Shown here: one piece after another, positions 15,064 through 22,591 of the stretch
How the letters are laid out: the number at the start of each line of letters is the position of its first letter
Position numbering within the stretch: position 1 is the stretch's first letter
Source of the DNA: Microbacteriaceae bacterium
Lineage (GTDB): Bacteria > Actinomycetota > Actinomycetes > Actinomycetales > Microbacteriaceae
DNA length: 64,000 nucleotides
Assembly: GCA_004297935.1 (NCBI GenBank)
Contig: SCRE01000015.1
Span: 1 to 64,000 of the forward strand
Reading direction: 5' to 3'
Made by a program: the position numbers and the translations under genes
The notes under the pieces: generated by a model
What the model was told of the DNA's origin: nothing
Seen by the model: only the letters and a program-made list of their open reading frames with translations
Databases searched by the model: none

Positions 15064-15978
15064 CACCAACTCCTTCGCCGACTTCGCCGTCACCGCGATC
15101 AGACACGCCGGCAGCGCCACGAGCAGGCCGAAGAGGCCGAGCCAGCCGAGCGGATACGCCAGGCTGAGCAGCGCGAGAATCGCGTACGGCAGCAACAGGA
15201 ACACGCAGTACAGGACCACGGATGCGGTGCGACCGATCAACACGGTCAGCGTGCGCTTGCCGGCCAGCTTGTCCTCGTTGATGTCACGCACGTTGTTGAC
15301 GAGCAACGCCGCACAGGCGATGAGGCCGATCGCGACGCCGCCGAACCAGGCTTCCTGCGTGACGGCGAGCACCTGCACGAACTGCGTTCCCGCCGTGGCG
15401 ACGAGCCCGAAGAAGACGAACACGAACACTTCGCCGAGCCCGAAGTAGCCGTAGGGCCGCTTGCCGCCGGTGTAGAACCAGGCCGCCGCGATGGCTGCGG
15501 CGCCGACCAGCAGCAGCCACCATTGCTGCGTGCGGATCACCAGCGCGATTCCGGCGAGCGCGGCCAGCGTGAAGAAGACCAGGGCCGTGGTGAGCACCGC
15601 GCGCGGCTTCGCCTTGCCCGACCCGGTCAGCCGGCTCGGACCCACCCGGTACTTGTCCGTGCCTCGAACGCCGTCCGAATAGTCGTTCGCATAGTTGACG
15701 CCGATCTGCAGGAACAACGCGACGGCCAGGCAGAGCAGCGCACGCACCCAGTGATAGGTGTCAGGGCCTCCGACGGCGATCGCCGCTCCCGTGCCGATGA
15801 GCACCGGCGCGATCGCCAGCGGCAGGGTGCGCAGTCGCGCCCCGGCGAACCAATCGGATGCTGTCGCCGGCTGCACCTTGCCGGGCCGCCCTCCGGGGTG
15901 GCCGCTCTTGCGCCCGTTGTCACGGTTGCGGTTCTGACTGGCGGGCGACTTTCGCTGCGTCTTGGGTCTGCTGCTCAC
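14992..15978 (-). CDS. menA: 1,4-dihydroxy-2-naphthoate polyprenyltransferase MenA
   Basis: A 328-residue UbiA-family membrane enzyme that attaches the polyprenyl chain. About eight hydrophobic helices are visible. The two Asp-rich sites are NYANDYSDGVRGTDKYRVGP and NNVRDINEDKLAGKRTL, binding Mg and the prenyl diphosphate. The first 40 residues are basic and polar. GTG 15978 is preceded by TAGAAT (15986-15991) seven bases away, so I prefer it to ATG 15987, which falls within the hexamer. It lies just after menE but appears to have its own promoter. Its 3' end overlaps the DUF4229 gene in the opposite direction. Confidence 0.94.
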   Translation of the reverse strand: MSSRPKTQRKSPASQNRNRDNGRKSGHPGGRPGKVQPATASDWFAGARLRTLPLAIAPVLIGTGAAIAVGGPDTYHWVRALLCLAVALFLQIGVNYANDYSDGVRGTDKYRVGPSRLTGSGKAKPRAVLTTALVFFTLAALAGIALVIRTQQWWLLLVGAAAIAAAWFYTGGKRPYGYFGLGEVFVFVFFGLVATAGTQFVQVLAVTQEAWFGGVAIGLIACAALLVNNVRDINEDKLAGKRTLTVLIGRTASVVLYCVFLLLPYAILALLSLAYPLGWLGLFGLLVALPACLIAVTAKSAKELVLVLQLTGIVGLVYGVALGTAFAF

Positions 15979-16001
15979 AGGCCGCATTCTATCGATGCGC
16001 G

Positions 16002-17222
16002 CTATGGCGCGTCGGCGGCAACGAGGCGGGCGAGCGCCCGGCGATCGGGCTTGCCTGACGCGAGATGCGGCATCTTCTCGACGGAGATGATGCGTGCCGG
16101 GGCTGCGGCACGACCGAGCGAGGCGACGACGTGCTCGCGCAACGCCGCCAGGGGCAGCACCGTCTGCTGTAATTGCGCCGCGCCTCGCTCGGCAGCGGCG
16201 ACGACTACCACCGGCACCTGCCCCCACTCCGTGCTGTCGGCCGCGACGACGACGGCACTGCCGAAGCCGGGGAGTTCGCGCACGCAGCGTTCGACCGCGT
16301 CGAGCAGCAGCTTCTCACCGCCGGAGATGATCACGTTGTCGGCCCTGCCATGCACGATGACGCGTCCGTCGGCATCGACACTGCCGAGATCCCCGGTGCG
16401 ATACCAGCGGATGCCGTCCTCGTCGTGGAACGCGGCATCCGTTCGAGCGGGGTCGGCGAGGTAGCCTTCTGCCAACACCGGGCCGGCGAGCTCCAGCATG
16501 CCGTCGACCGCGCGGGCGCGCGTGGTCCCGATCGGAATCCCGTCGTAGACGCAGCCGCCACCGGTCTCACTGGACCCATATGTGCGAGTCAGGGCCAGAC
16601 CGAGGTCGAGCGCGCGGTCGCGGAGTGCGGGTCGCAGAGCCTGACCGCCGACGAGGATGCCGTCGAAGCGCCGCAGCACGTCGAGCAGCCGAGGGTCCGC
16701 TGCCGCGTCGACCAGGCGCGCGAGCTGCACGGGCACGAGCGACACGAAGCGACCGTCGCCGGTCATGCCGGCTGCGACATCCCGGAACGCGGTTGGATCG
16801 AAGTGTCCGCCGGCAAGCACGACCGGCGTCGTCTCGGCGACGATCGAGCGGACGAGCACATTGCTGCCGGCGATGTAGTGGATCGGCAGGCAGAGCAGCC
16901 ACTGGCCGTCGCCGCCGAGCGCGCCTGCTGATGCCGCCGCGCTCGCCAGCAGCGCATCCCGCGACAGTGCGACGCGCTTGGGCACTCCGGTCGAGCCGGA
17001 GGTCTCGATGACGAGGGCGACGTTCTGCGCGACGGTTGTCGGCAGTGGAGGTGCGTGCCGCGGGAGCGACGGGCGCGCGGGTGCCAGCTGCTGCGATTCG
17101 AGTGCGGCCCCCGTCTGGGCGCGTGGCAGGACGGCGGGGCCGTCACCGGTCAGCGCAGCGCGCAGCGCGAGCGAGAGTGCCGCGGTATCGGTCGCCGGCA
17201 TCACCTGCAGAGCGCGTGTCAC
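16002..17222 (-). CDS. menE: o-Succinylbenzoate-CoA ligase MenE
   Basis: A 406-residue acyl-adenylate-forming enzyme that activates o-succinylbenzoate with ATP and CoA. Motifs: phosphate loop ETSGSTGVPKRVALS (about 73-87), TYGSSETGGGCVYDG, WYRTGDLG, the hinge-side GRADNVIISGGEKLL, and the final catalytic Lys in SGKPDRRAL. It is shorter than typical MenE, mainly because the N-terminal subdomain is reduced, as in other actinobacterial MenE proteins. GTG 17222 has TAGGCT six bases upstream (17229-17234) and no ribosome site: probably leaderless. It lies between menB and menA on the same strand. Confidence 0.94.
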   Translation of the reverse strand: MTRALQVMPATDTAALSLALRAALTGDGPAVLPRAQTGAALESQQLAPARPSLPRHAPPLPTTVAQNVALVIETSGSTGVPKRVALSRDALLASAAASAGALGGDGQWLLCLPIHYIAGSNVLVRSIVAETTPVVLAGGHFDPTAFRDVAAGMTGDGRFVSLVPVQLARLVDAAADPRLLDVLRRFDGILVGGQALRPALRDRALDLGLALTRTYGSSETGGGCVYDGIPIGTTRARAVDGMLELAGPVLAEGYLADPARTDAAFHDEDGIRWYRTGDLGSVDADGRVIVHGRADNVIISGGEKLLLDAVERCVRELPGFGSAVVVAADSTEWGQVPVVVVAAAERGAAQLQQTVLPLAALREHVVASLGRAAAPARIISVEKMPHLASGKPDRRALARLVAADAP

Positions 17223-17313
17223 GCTGTCAGCCTATGACAGCTCGCCAACCCTCTTCAGTTCTCTCCTCCTTCGTCGTCGAGTCAGGGCACGGACTTGAGA
17301 GCTGTCACGGACT

Positions 17314-18276
17314 CTAGAACTGCCAGGGGTAAGGCGACCAATCCGGGTCGCGCTTCTGGAGGAACGCGTCCCGGCCCTCGACCGCCTCGTCCGTGCCGTA
17401 GGCCAGTCTTGTCGCCTCACCGGCGAACACCTGCTGGCCGACCAGGCCGTCATCGACCGCATTGAACGCGAACTTGAGCATGCGGATCGCCGTGGGCGAT
17501 TTGGTCAGGATCTCGCGCGCCCAGTCGATCGCGGTCGACTCAAGCTGTGCATGCGGCACGACGGCGTTGACCGCCCCCAGTTCGTATGCGCGTTGCGCGG
17601 AGTACTCGCGGGCGAGGAAGAACACCTCTCGTGCCGCCTTCTGCCCGATCTGACGAGCGAAATACGCACTGCCGTAGCCGGCGTCGAACGAGCCGACATC
17701 GGCATCCGTCTGCTTGAATCTGCCGTGCTCGCGGCTCGCGATCGTCAGGTCGCAGACGACGTGCAGTGAGTGACCGCCGCCGGCAGCCCAGCCCGGCACG
17801 ACCGCGATCACGACCTTCGGCATGAAGCGGACCAGCCGCTGCACCTCGAGGATGTGCAGGCGGCCGGTGGAGTGTGTTTTCGGAAGCATTGGCGGGCTCG
17901 GCGGGCTCGCAGGTTTTGAGACGCTCGCCGGCGCTCGCTCCTCAGTCGGCGACGACTCGTACTGGTAGCCATCACGACCGCGGATGCGCTGGTCTCCGCC
18001 GGAGCAGAACGCCCAGCCGCCGTCCTTCGGGCTCGGCCCGTTTCCGGTGAGCAGGACGACGCCGATCCGCGGGTTGGTGCGGGCATCCTCCAGTGCTGCG
18101 TAGAGTTCGTCGACGGTGTGCGGCCGGAATGCGTTGCGCACCTCCGGCCGGTCGAAAGCCACCCGCGCGATCCGCCCGTCGACCGAGTGGTGGTACGTCA
18201 CATCGGTGAGCTGCCCGAACCCGGGCACGTGGGCCCACTGCGTCACATCGAAGATCTCCGACACCTGCTCGACCAT
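17314..18276 (-). CDS. menB: 1,4-dihydroxy-2-naphthoyl-CoA synthase MenB with an inserted loop
   Basis: A 320-residue crotonase-fold enzyme closing the naphthoquinone ring. Signatures: GGWAFCSGGDQRIRG, the oxyanion-hole segment VVPGWAAGGGHSLHVVCDL, TDADVGSFDAGYGSAY and the C-terminal DWSPYPWQF. Residues 108-137 (SSPTEERAPASVSKPASPPS...) interrupt the segment between QRIRG-RDGYQY and GRLHILEVQ, which in related proteins is shorter and flexible near the active site. This segment coincides with a REP-like repeat. ATG 18276 has TAGGCT six bases upstream (18283-18288), suggesting a leaderless mRNA. Confidence 0.95.
   Translation of the reverse strand: MVEQVSEIFDVTQWAHVPGFGQLTDVTYHHSVDGRIARVAFDRPEVRNAFRPHTVDELYAALEDARTNPRIGVVLLTGNGPSPKDGGWAFCSGGDQRIRGRDGYQYESSPTEERAPASVSKPASPPSPPMLPKTHSTGRLHILEVQRLVRFMPKVVIAVVPGWAAGGGHSLHVVCDLTIASREHGRFKQTDADVGSFDAGYGSAYFARQIGQKAAREVFFLAREYSAQRAYELGAVNAVVPHAQLESTAIDWAREILTKSPTAIRMLKFAFNAVDDGLVGQQVFAGEATRLAYGTDEAVEGRDAFLQKRDPDWSPYPWQF
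17912..17952. repeat. REP-like repeat inside menB, copy 3
   Basis: GAGACGCTCGCCGGCGCTCG at 17918-17937, followed by CTCCTCAGTCG, is a diverged copy of the dispersed repeat core. It encodes the Ser/Pro/Ala-rich insertion of MenB and keeps the frame. Confidence 0.65.
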
Positions 18277-18444
18277 GCCTCAAGCCTACGGCCAGCGCCC
18301 ACCGCAACTGCAGGCCCCGGCCGCGAGCCGGCGCGCAGACCTTCATAAGCCAGACCTTCATAAGTGCAGTGCAGTCCCTGGCGATTGTCTGGAAAGCGGG
18401 GGTCGAATCGGGCGATTCCCCACTCCGAGTGCATAGGGTGCTGT
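18277..18444. promoter_or_regulatory. Divergent menB / LCP control region
   Basis: TAGGCT for menB (minus strand, 18283-18288) and TAGGGT for the LCP gene (18434-18439) mark the two ends. CAGACCTTCATAAG occurs twice, at 18336-18349 and 18351-18364, an exact 15-bp period, followed by GTGCAGTGCAG. The tandem copies could be regulator sites. Confidence 0.55.
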
Positions 18445-19860
18445 GTGGCCATTCCTACCGAGCACCGTCGACGCCCGCGATACCGGCTTCGGCGGGCCGT
18501 CGCGATCGGCATCACCGTCGTCGTCCTGCTGCTGCTGGCGACCGGCGGTTACATCGCCTACAACTACTGGGTGCTGACCTCCCACATCACGCATGTGAAT
18601 GCGCTCCCGTCGAACAGGCCGAAGACAGATGTCGACGGTGCGGCACAGAACATTCTCCTGGTCGGCGACGATCACCGGCCGGCGAACGCATCCGCTGCCG
18701 AGTTGGCGCAACTGGGCACGACACAGGACGGCGGGGGCACCAACACCGACACGATGATGATCCTGCACATCCCCGCAGGCGGGGCGAGCGCGACGCTGAT
18801 CTCGCTGCCGCGGGACTCCTGGGTCGACATCCCCGGCAACGGCATGGGCAAGCTGAACTCCGCGTTCTCCGACGGAAGTCAGAACGGTGGAGACGCCGGC
18901 GGCGCCCAGCTGCTCATCGAGACCGTGCAGAATCTCACCGGGCTGACGATCGATCACTACGTGCGCATCTCGATGCTCGGCTTCTACGACGTCGCGAACG
19001 CGCTCGGACCGATCCAGGTGTGTCTGAACGCGGCCGTCAACGACCCCTATTCGGGCGCGGTCTTCCCAGCTGGGGTCTCGACGTTGGATGCCCGCCAGGC
19101 GCTCGCGTTCGTCCGCCAGCGGCACGGACTGCCGGGCGGCGACCTGGACCGCGAAATCCGCCAGCAATACTTCCTCTCCGTCGAGGCGCACAAGCTGTTG
19201 TCGGCGGGGACCCTGCTCAACCCAGTCGAATTGAACAAGGTGCTCTCCGCCGTCGGGTCGGCCATCCAGACCGATCCGGGGCTGAATCTCCTCACGCTTG
19301 CGGCCCAGCTGCACGGCCTGACGGGCAGCAAGATCAACTCGGCGACGATTCCGATCAGCGGCACACCGACGATCACGGTCGACGGAACCGACGTGTCGAT
19401 CGTGCAGGTGGACACCGCCGCGATGCCTGCGTTCATCCGCACGATCTCGGGCACACCGGACGCCTATGCCAAGGCGACCGCTGCCTCGCCGTCCAGCGTG
19501 AGCGTCACTGTGCTGAACGGCTCTGACACGAACGGAGTGGCCACCGAGGCGACGGCGACGTTGAAATCGGCCGGCTTCCGAGTCGGCACACCCGGCGACG
19601 GATCGACGCTGACGACCACGACGATCCGGTACCCGGCGGGCCAGGAGAGCCAGGCAAAGGCGGTTGCGGCATATCTGCCGGGAGTAGCGGTGCAGCAGAC
19701 CGCGAGCGTGAAGACCGTCACCGTGGTGCTCGGCACCGATGGCATCATGCCGACCGCTCCGGGCAAGGGCGGTGGCTCGGGCGCTTCCTCGACATCGGCC
19801 CCGAGTTCGACGGCGCCGTCCGGCACGCACAGCTACAGCACGGCGACCTGCATCAACTGA
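18445..19860 (+). CDS. LytR-CpsA-Psr (LCP) family cell-wall glycopolymer ligase
   Basis: A 471-residue protein with one N-terminal membrane anchor (about 15-40, AVAIGITVVVLLLLATGGYIAY) and an extracellular LCP domain: NILLVGDDHR, TDTMMILHI, SLPRDSWVDIPG, KLNSAFSDG, and ALAFVRQRHGLPGGDLDREIRQQ, whose Arg and Asp residues bind the polyprenyl phosphate. A LytR_C domain follows at about 350-435. LCP enzymes transfer glycopolymers such as teichoic acid or arabinogalactan-type chains to peptidoglycan. The C-terminus is Ser/Gly/Ala-rich and disordered. GTG 18445 is five bases after TAGGGT, so leaderless. Confidence 0.9.
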   Translation: MAIPTEHRRRPRYRLRRAVAIGITVVVLLLLATGGYIAYNYWVLTSHITHVNALPSNRPKTDVDGAAQNILLVGDDHRPANASAAELAQLGTTQDGGGTNTDTMMILHIPAGGASATLISLPRDSWVDIPGNGMGKLNSAFSDGSQNGGDAGGAQLLIETVQNLTGLTIDHYVRISMLGFYDVANALGPIQVCLNAAVNDPYSGAVFPAGVSTLDARQALAFVRQRHGLPGGDLDREIRQQYFLSVEAHKLLSAGTLLNPVELNKVLSAVGSAIQTDPGLNLLTLAAQLHGLTGSKINSATIPISGTPTITVDGTDVSIVQVDTAAMPAFIRTISGTPDAYAKATAASPSSVSVTVLNGSDTNGVATEATATLKSAGFRVGTPGDGSTLTTTTIRYPAGQESQAKAVAAYLPGVAVQQTASVKTVTVVLGTDGIMPTAPGKGGGSGASSTSAPSSTAPSGTHSYSTATCIN

Positions 19861-20002
19861 GCGCCTCGGATCGGCGAAACGCCCAAGGCCTGTGCACAGT
19901 CGTCCGGTCGCACCATTGCGGTGGTCGAGCAGCGCACCTGTCGACAGTGCAAAAGCCATGCGAAACGCCGGCAGCTCAAGACCGCAGTGGCAAACTGGAC
20001 AG

Positions 20003-21133
20003 ATGATGCCGCCCGCTCCACAGGACGATCCGGCCGTGCTGCCGGACCTTTCCGACCTGCCGAACCTTTCCGACCTGCTGGGCACCGCGCGGGTCGTCTC
20101 TCTGCCGATGACCACGCGATTCCGCGGCATCACGATGCGCGAGGCGCTGCTGGTCGAGGGTCCGGCCGGCTGGAGCGAGTTCTCACCGTTCGTCGAATAC
20201 GCGGATGCGGAGGCGGCAGCATGGCTGGCAGCCACGATCGACTTCGGATGGGCGTCGCCCACGCAGCCTGTGCCGGCACAGCCATCCGCACCGTCGCCCG
20301 CACCCCCATCCGCACAGCCATCCGCACCGGCATCCGGTGCAGCGCTGCGGGAGCGCATTCCAGTCAACGCGACCGTGCCCGCGGTTCCCGCGGACCAGGC
20401 CGCCGGCATCCTGGCCCGATTCCCTGGTTGCCGCACCGCCAAGGTCAAAGTGGCCGATGCCGGGCAGAGCCTGGCCGATGACGTCGCCCGCGTGCGTGCG
20501 GTGCGGGACGCGCTCGGGCCGGGCGGACGCATCCGCGTCGACGCGAACGGGCTGTGGAACGTGGACGAGGCCGAGCACGCCATCCACGCTCTGGCCCCAT
20601 ACGACCTCGAATACGTCGAACAGCCGTGCGCGAGCGTCGAAGAGCTTGCCGAAATCCGCAAACGCACGAAATACCTGGGTGTGCCGATCGCGGCCGACGA
20701 GAGCGTGCGCAAGGCGAGCGATCCGCTGGCCGTGGCCAAGGCCCGCGCCGCCGACCTCATCGTGATCAAAGCGCAGCCGCTCGGCGGCATCCGGGCAGCT
20801 CTGCGCGTCGTTGCGGATGCCGGACTGCCCGCCGTCGTCTCGAGTGCGCTGGACACCTCGGTCGGACTGGCGATGGGCGCGTATCTTGCGGCGGCGCTTC
20901 CCGACCTGGACTACGACTGCGGGTTGGGCACGGCTGCGCTGCTCGCCGCGGACGTGACGACAGAACCGCTCCTGCCCGAGAACGGGTCCATCCCGGTGCG
21001 ACGGGTGATTCCGGATGCCGCGCTGCTGACCCGGTTCGCCGCGGACTCCGAGCGCCGCGACTGGTGGTTGGCGCGGCTTGCCAGATGCTATCGGGTCCTC
21101 TCGGCCAGCGGAGACGCCCCTGAGATCGGCTGA
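20003..21133 (+). CDS. menC: o-Succinylbenzoate synthase MenC with a Pro/Ala-rich insertion
   Basis: A 376-residue enolase-superfamily dehydratase. Catalytic and metal residues can be placed: K147 and K149 (KVKV), D180 (RVDANG), E206 (EQP), D232 (ADES) and K256 (IKAQPLGG). Residues 86-114 (PTQPVPAQPSAPS...) form an unstructured Pro/Ala/Ser stretch between the capping domain and the barrel, built from three CATCCGCAC repeats (20283-20327); usual MenC proteins lack it. ATG 20003 is chosen, with ATG 20006 equally possible; neither has a strong ribosome site. It converges with the GH4 gene. The nearest men genes are upstream across the LCP gene. Confidence 0.92.
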   Translation: MMPPAPQDDPAVLPDLSDLPNLSDLLGTARVVSLPMTTRFRGITMREALLVEGPAGWSEFSPFVEYADAEAAAWLAATIDFGWASPTQPVPAQPSAPSPAPPSAQPSAPASGAALRERIPVNATVPAVPADQAAGILARFPGCRTAKVKVADAGQSLADDVARVRAVRDALGPGGRIRVDANGLWNVDEAEHAIHALAPYDLEYVEQPCASVEELAEIRKRTKYLGVPIAADESVRKASDPLAVAKARAADLIVIKAQPLGGIRAALRVVADAGLPAVVSSALDTSVGLAMGAYLAAALPDLDYDCGLGTAALLAADVTTEPLLPENGSIPVRRVIPDAALLTRFAADSERRDWWLARLARCYRVLSASGDAPEIG

Positions 21134-21226
21134 TGTCCGGTAGAAGTCGTTCTCGAGCGCCTTGTGCGACTTCAGGTTCTGATAGAGCGCACAGCCGAGT
21201 CGAGAATGAGATGCCGACCTGCCTTC

Positions 21227-22540
21227 TTACGGTTGCGGGACGAGGCTCTGCCGCGCCCACGCCGGCAGCAGGTCGCCGTGTGCGGCGACCATCGCGTCGC
21301 ACAGCTCCCAGATCTGGTCGACGGTGAGGCTCGCGGCGGCGTTCGGGTCGAGCATGGCGGCCTGTCGGATCGCCCGTGGATCCTCGGTGAGTGCGGCGTG
21401 GACGGTGAGGTCCACGACGTTCAGGTAGCCACGGTTCAACGCCGCGCACTGCGGCGGCAGGTCGCCCATGAACCACGGGTGCACGCCGCGCTCGTCGACG
21501 GATGCCGTCACCTCGACCGGCGCTCCGGTCGGCAGGTTCGTGATGAGCCCGGTGTTGGCGGTGTTGACCTGGATGTGCCGTTGCGTGCCGGTCACGACGC
21601 TGTGGATGACTTGCGGCGCATATTCGGCCGCTTCGGTGTCGAACTCGATCTCTGCGCCCGCGGCCAGGGCTTTCTTGGTCGCCTCGAATGTCGCGACGTT
21701 GTTCTCGCTGATTCCGATGTACGCATTGATCGGCAAGCGGAGCCGCTCGATCTCTGCCGTGTTCTTCAGGTACCAGGCGACGTACTCGCTGGAGTGCTCG
21801 CTGGTCTCGGTGGGGTAGTAGCCGAGCCGACGGTACATGTCCACGCGAACGCGTCGACGCAACTCGGGGTCGGTGCGGATCTTCTCGTCCAGCAATGGAT
21901 ACAGGTCCTCCCCATTGCGTTCCATCGACAGCACCCACGCCTGGTGATTGACGCCGGCCGAGCGCCACGACACCTCTTCGTGCGGAACGCCCATCACTTC
22001 GCTGAGCCCCACGATCGTCCAGAACACGGAATGGCACAGGCCGAACGCCTTCACCTGCGGCGCGACCTTCGACAGGTAGCCGACGTTCATCGCCATCGGG
22101 TTCGTGTAGTTCAGCAGCAGCGCGTCCGGGGCAAGCTCGCGGATGTCTGTGGCAAGCCCGTGCAGAAGCGGGAAGGTGCGCAGTCCGCGGAAGATCGCGC
22201 CGATTCCAAGGGTGTCTGCGATGGTCTGCCGCAGGCCGAAGCGGGCGGGGACCTCGAAGTCGGTCTTGGTGGCGGCTAACCCGCCCACCTGCACCATGTT
22301 CACCACGAAGCGCGCACCCTCGATGGCTTCCCGGCGATCCAGGTGCGTATTGATCGTCGGATGGGCGCCGAGCTGGCGCGCGACGGACTCCGCGACGCCG
22401 CGCGCCGTGTTCAGTCGTGTCTCGTCGATGTCGTGCAGCCGGAACTCGGAGTCCGCCAACTCCGGATAGCTCAGGATGTCGGCCACCAGGTCGCGGGTGA
22501 ACTCGACGCTTCCCGCGCCGATGAAACAAATGGTGGTCAT
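21227..22540 (-). CDS. GH4 glycosidase, alpha-galactosidase (MelA)-like
   Basis: A 437-residue NAD- and metal-dependent glycosidase of family GH4, which uses an oxidation-elimination mechanism. The N-terminal Rossmann motif CFIGAGSVEFT, substrate motif NYTNPMAMN, metal ligands Cys169-His170 (GLCHSV) and His199 (GVNHQ) are intact. CHSV is the form seen in MelA-type alpha-galactosidases rather than the phospho-alpha-glucosidases, so raffinose or melibiose-like sugars are likely, though alpha-glucuronides or glucosides are not excluded. ATG 22540 has GGAG upstream. It follows the fused regulator-dehydrogenase gene by 51 bases on the same strand. Confidence 0.88.
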   Translation of the reverse strand: MTTICFIGAGSVEFTRDLVADILSYPELADSEFRLHDIDETRLNTARGVAESVARQLGAHPTINTHLDRREAIEGARFVVNMVQVGGLAATKTDFEVPARFGLRQTIADTLGIGAIFRGLRTFPLLHGLATDIRELAPDALLLNYTNPMAMNVGYLSKVAPQVKAFGLCHSVFWTIVGLSEVMGVPHEEVSWRSAGVNHQAWVLSMERNGEDLYPLLDEKIRTDPELRRRVRVDMYRRLGYYPTETSEHSSEYVAWYLKNTAEIERLRLPINAYIGISENNVATFEATKKALAAGAEIEFDTEAAEYAPQVIHSVVTGTQRHIQVNTANTGLITNLPTGAPVEVTASVDERGVHPWFMGDLPPQCAALNRGYLNVVDLTVHAALTEDPRAIRQAAMLDPNAAASLTVDQIWELCDAMVAAHGDLLPAWARQSLVPQP

Positions 22541-22591
22541 GTCTACTCCGTTGTCCTGTCGTTGTGGCCTATTGGCCATTGCCATGTCCGT

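Noticed and set aside
18358..20856. 832-codon open frame opposite the LCP and menC genes
   Set aside because: No recognisable domains; opposite to two conserved proteins with well-placed motifs.
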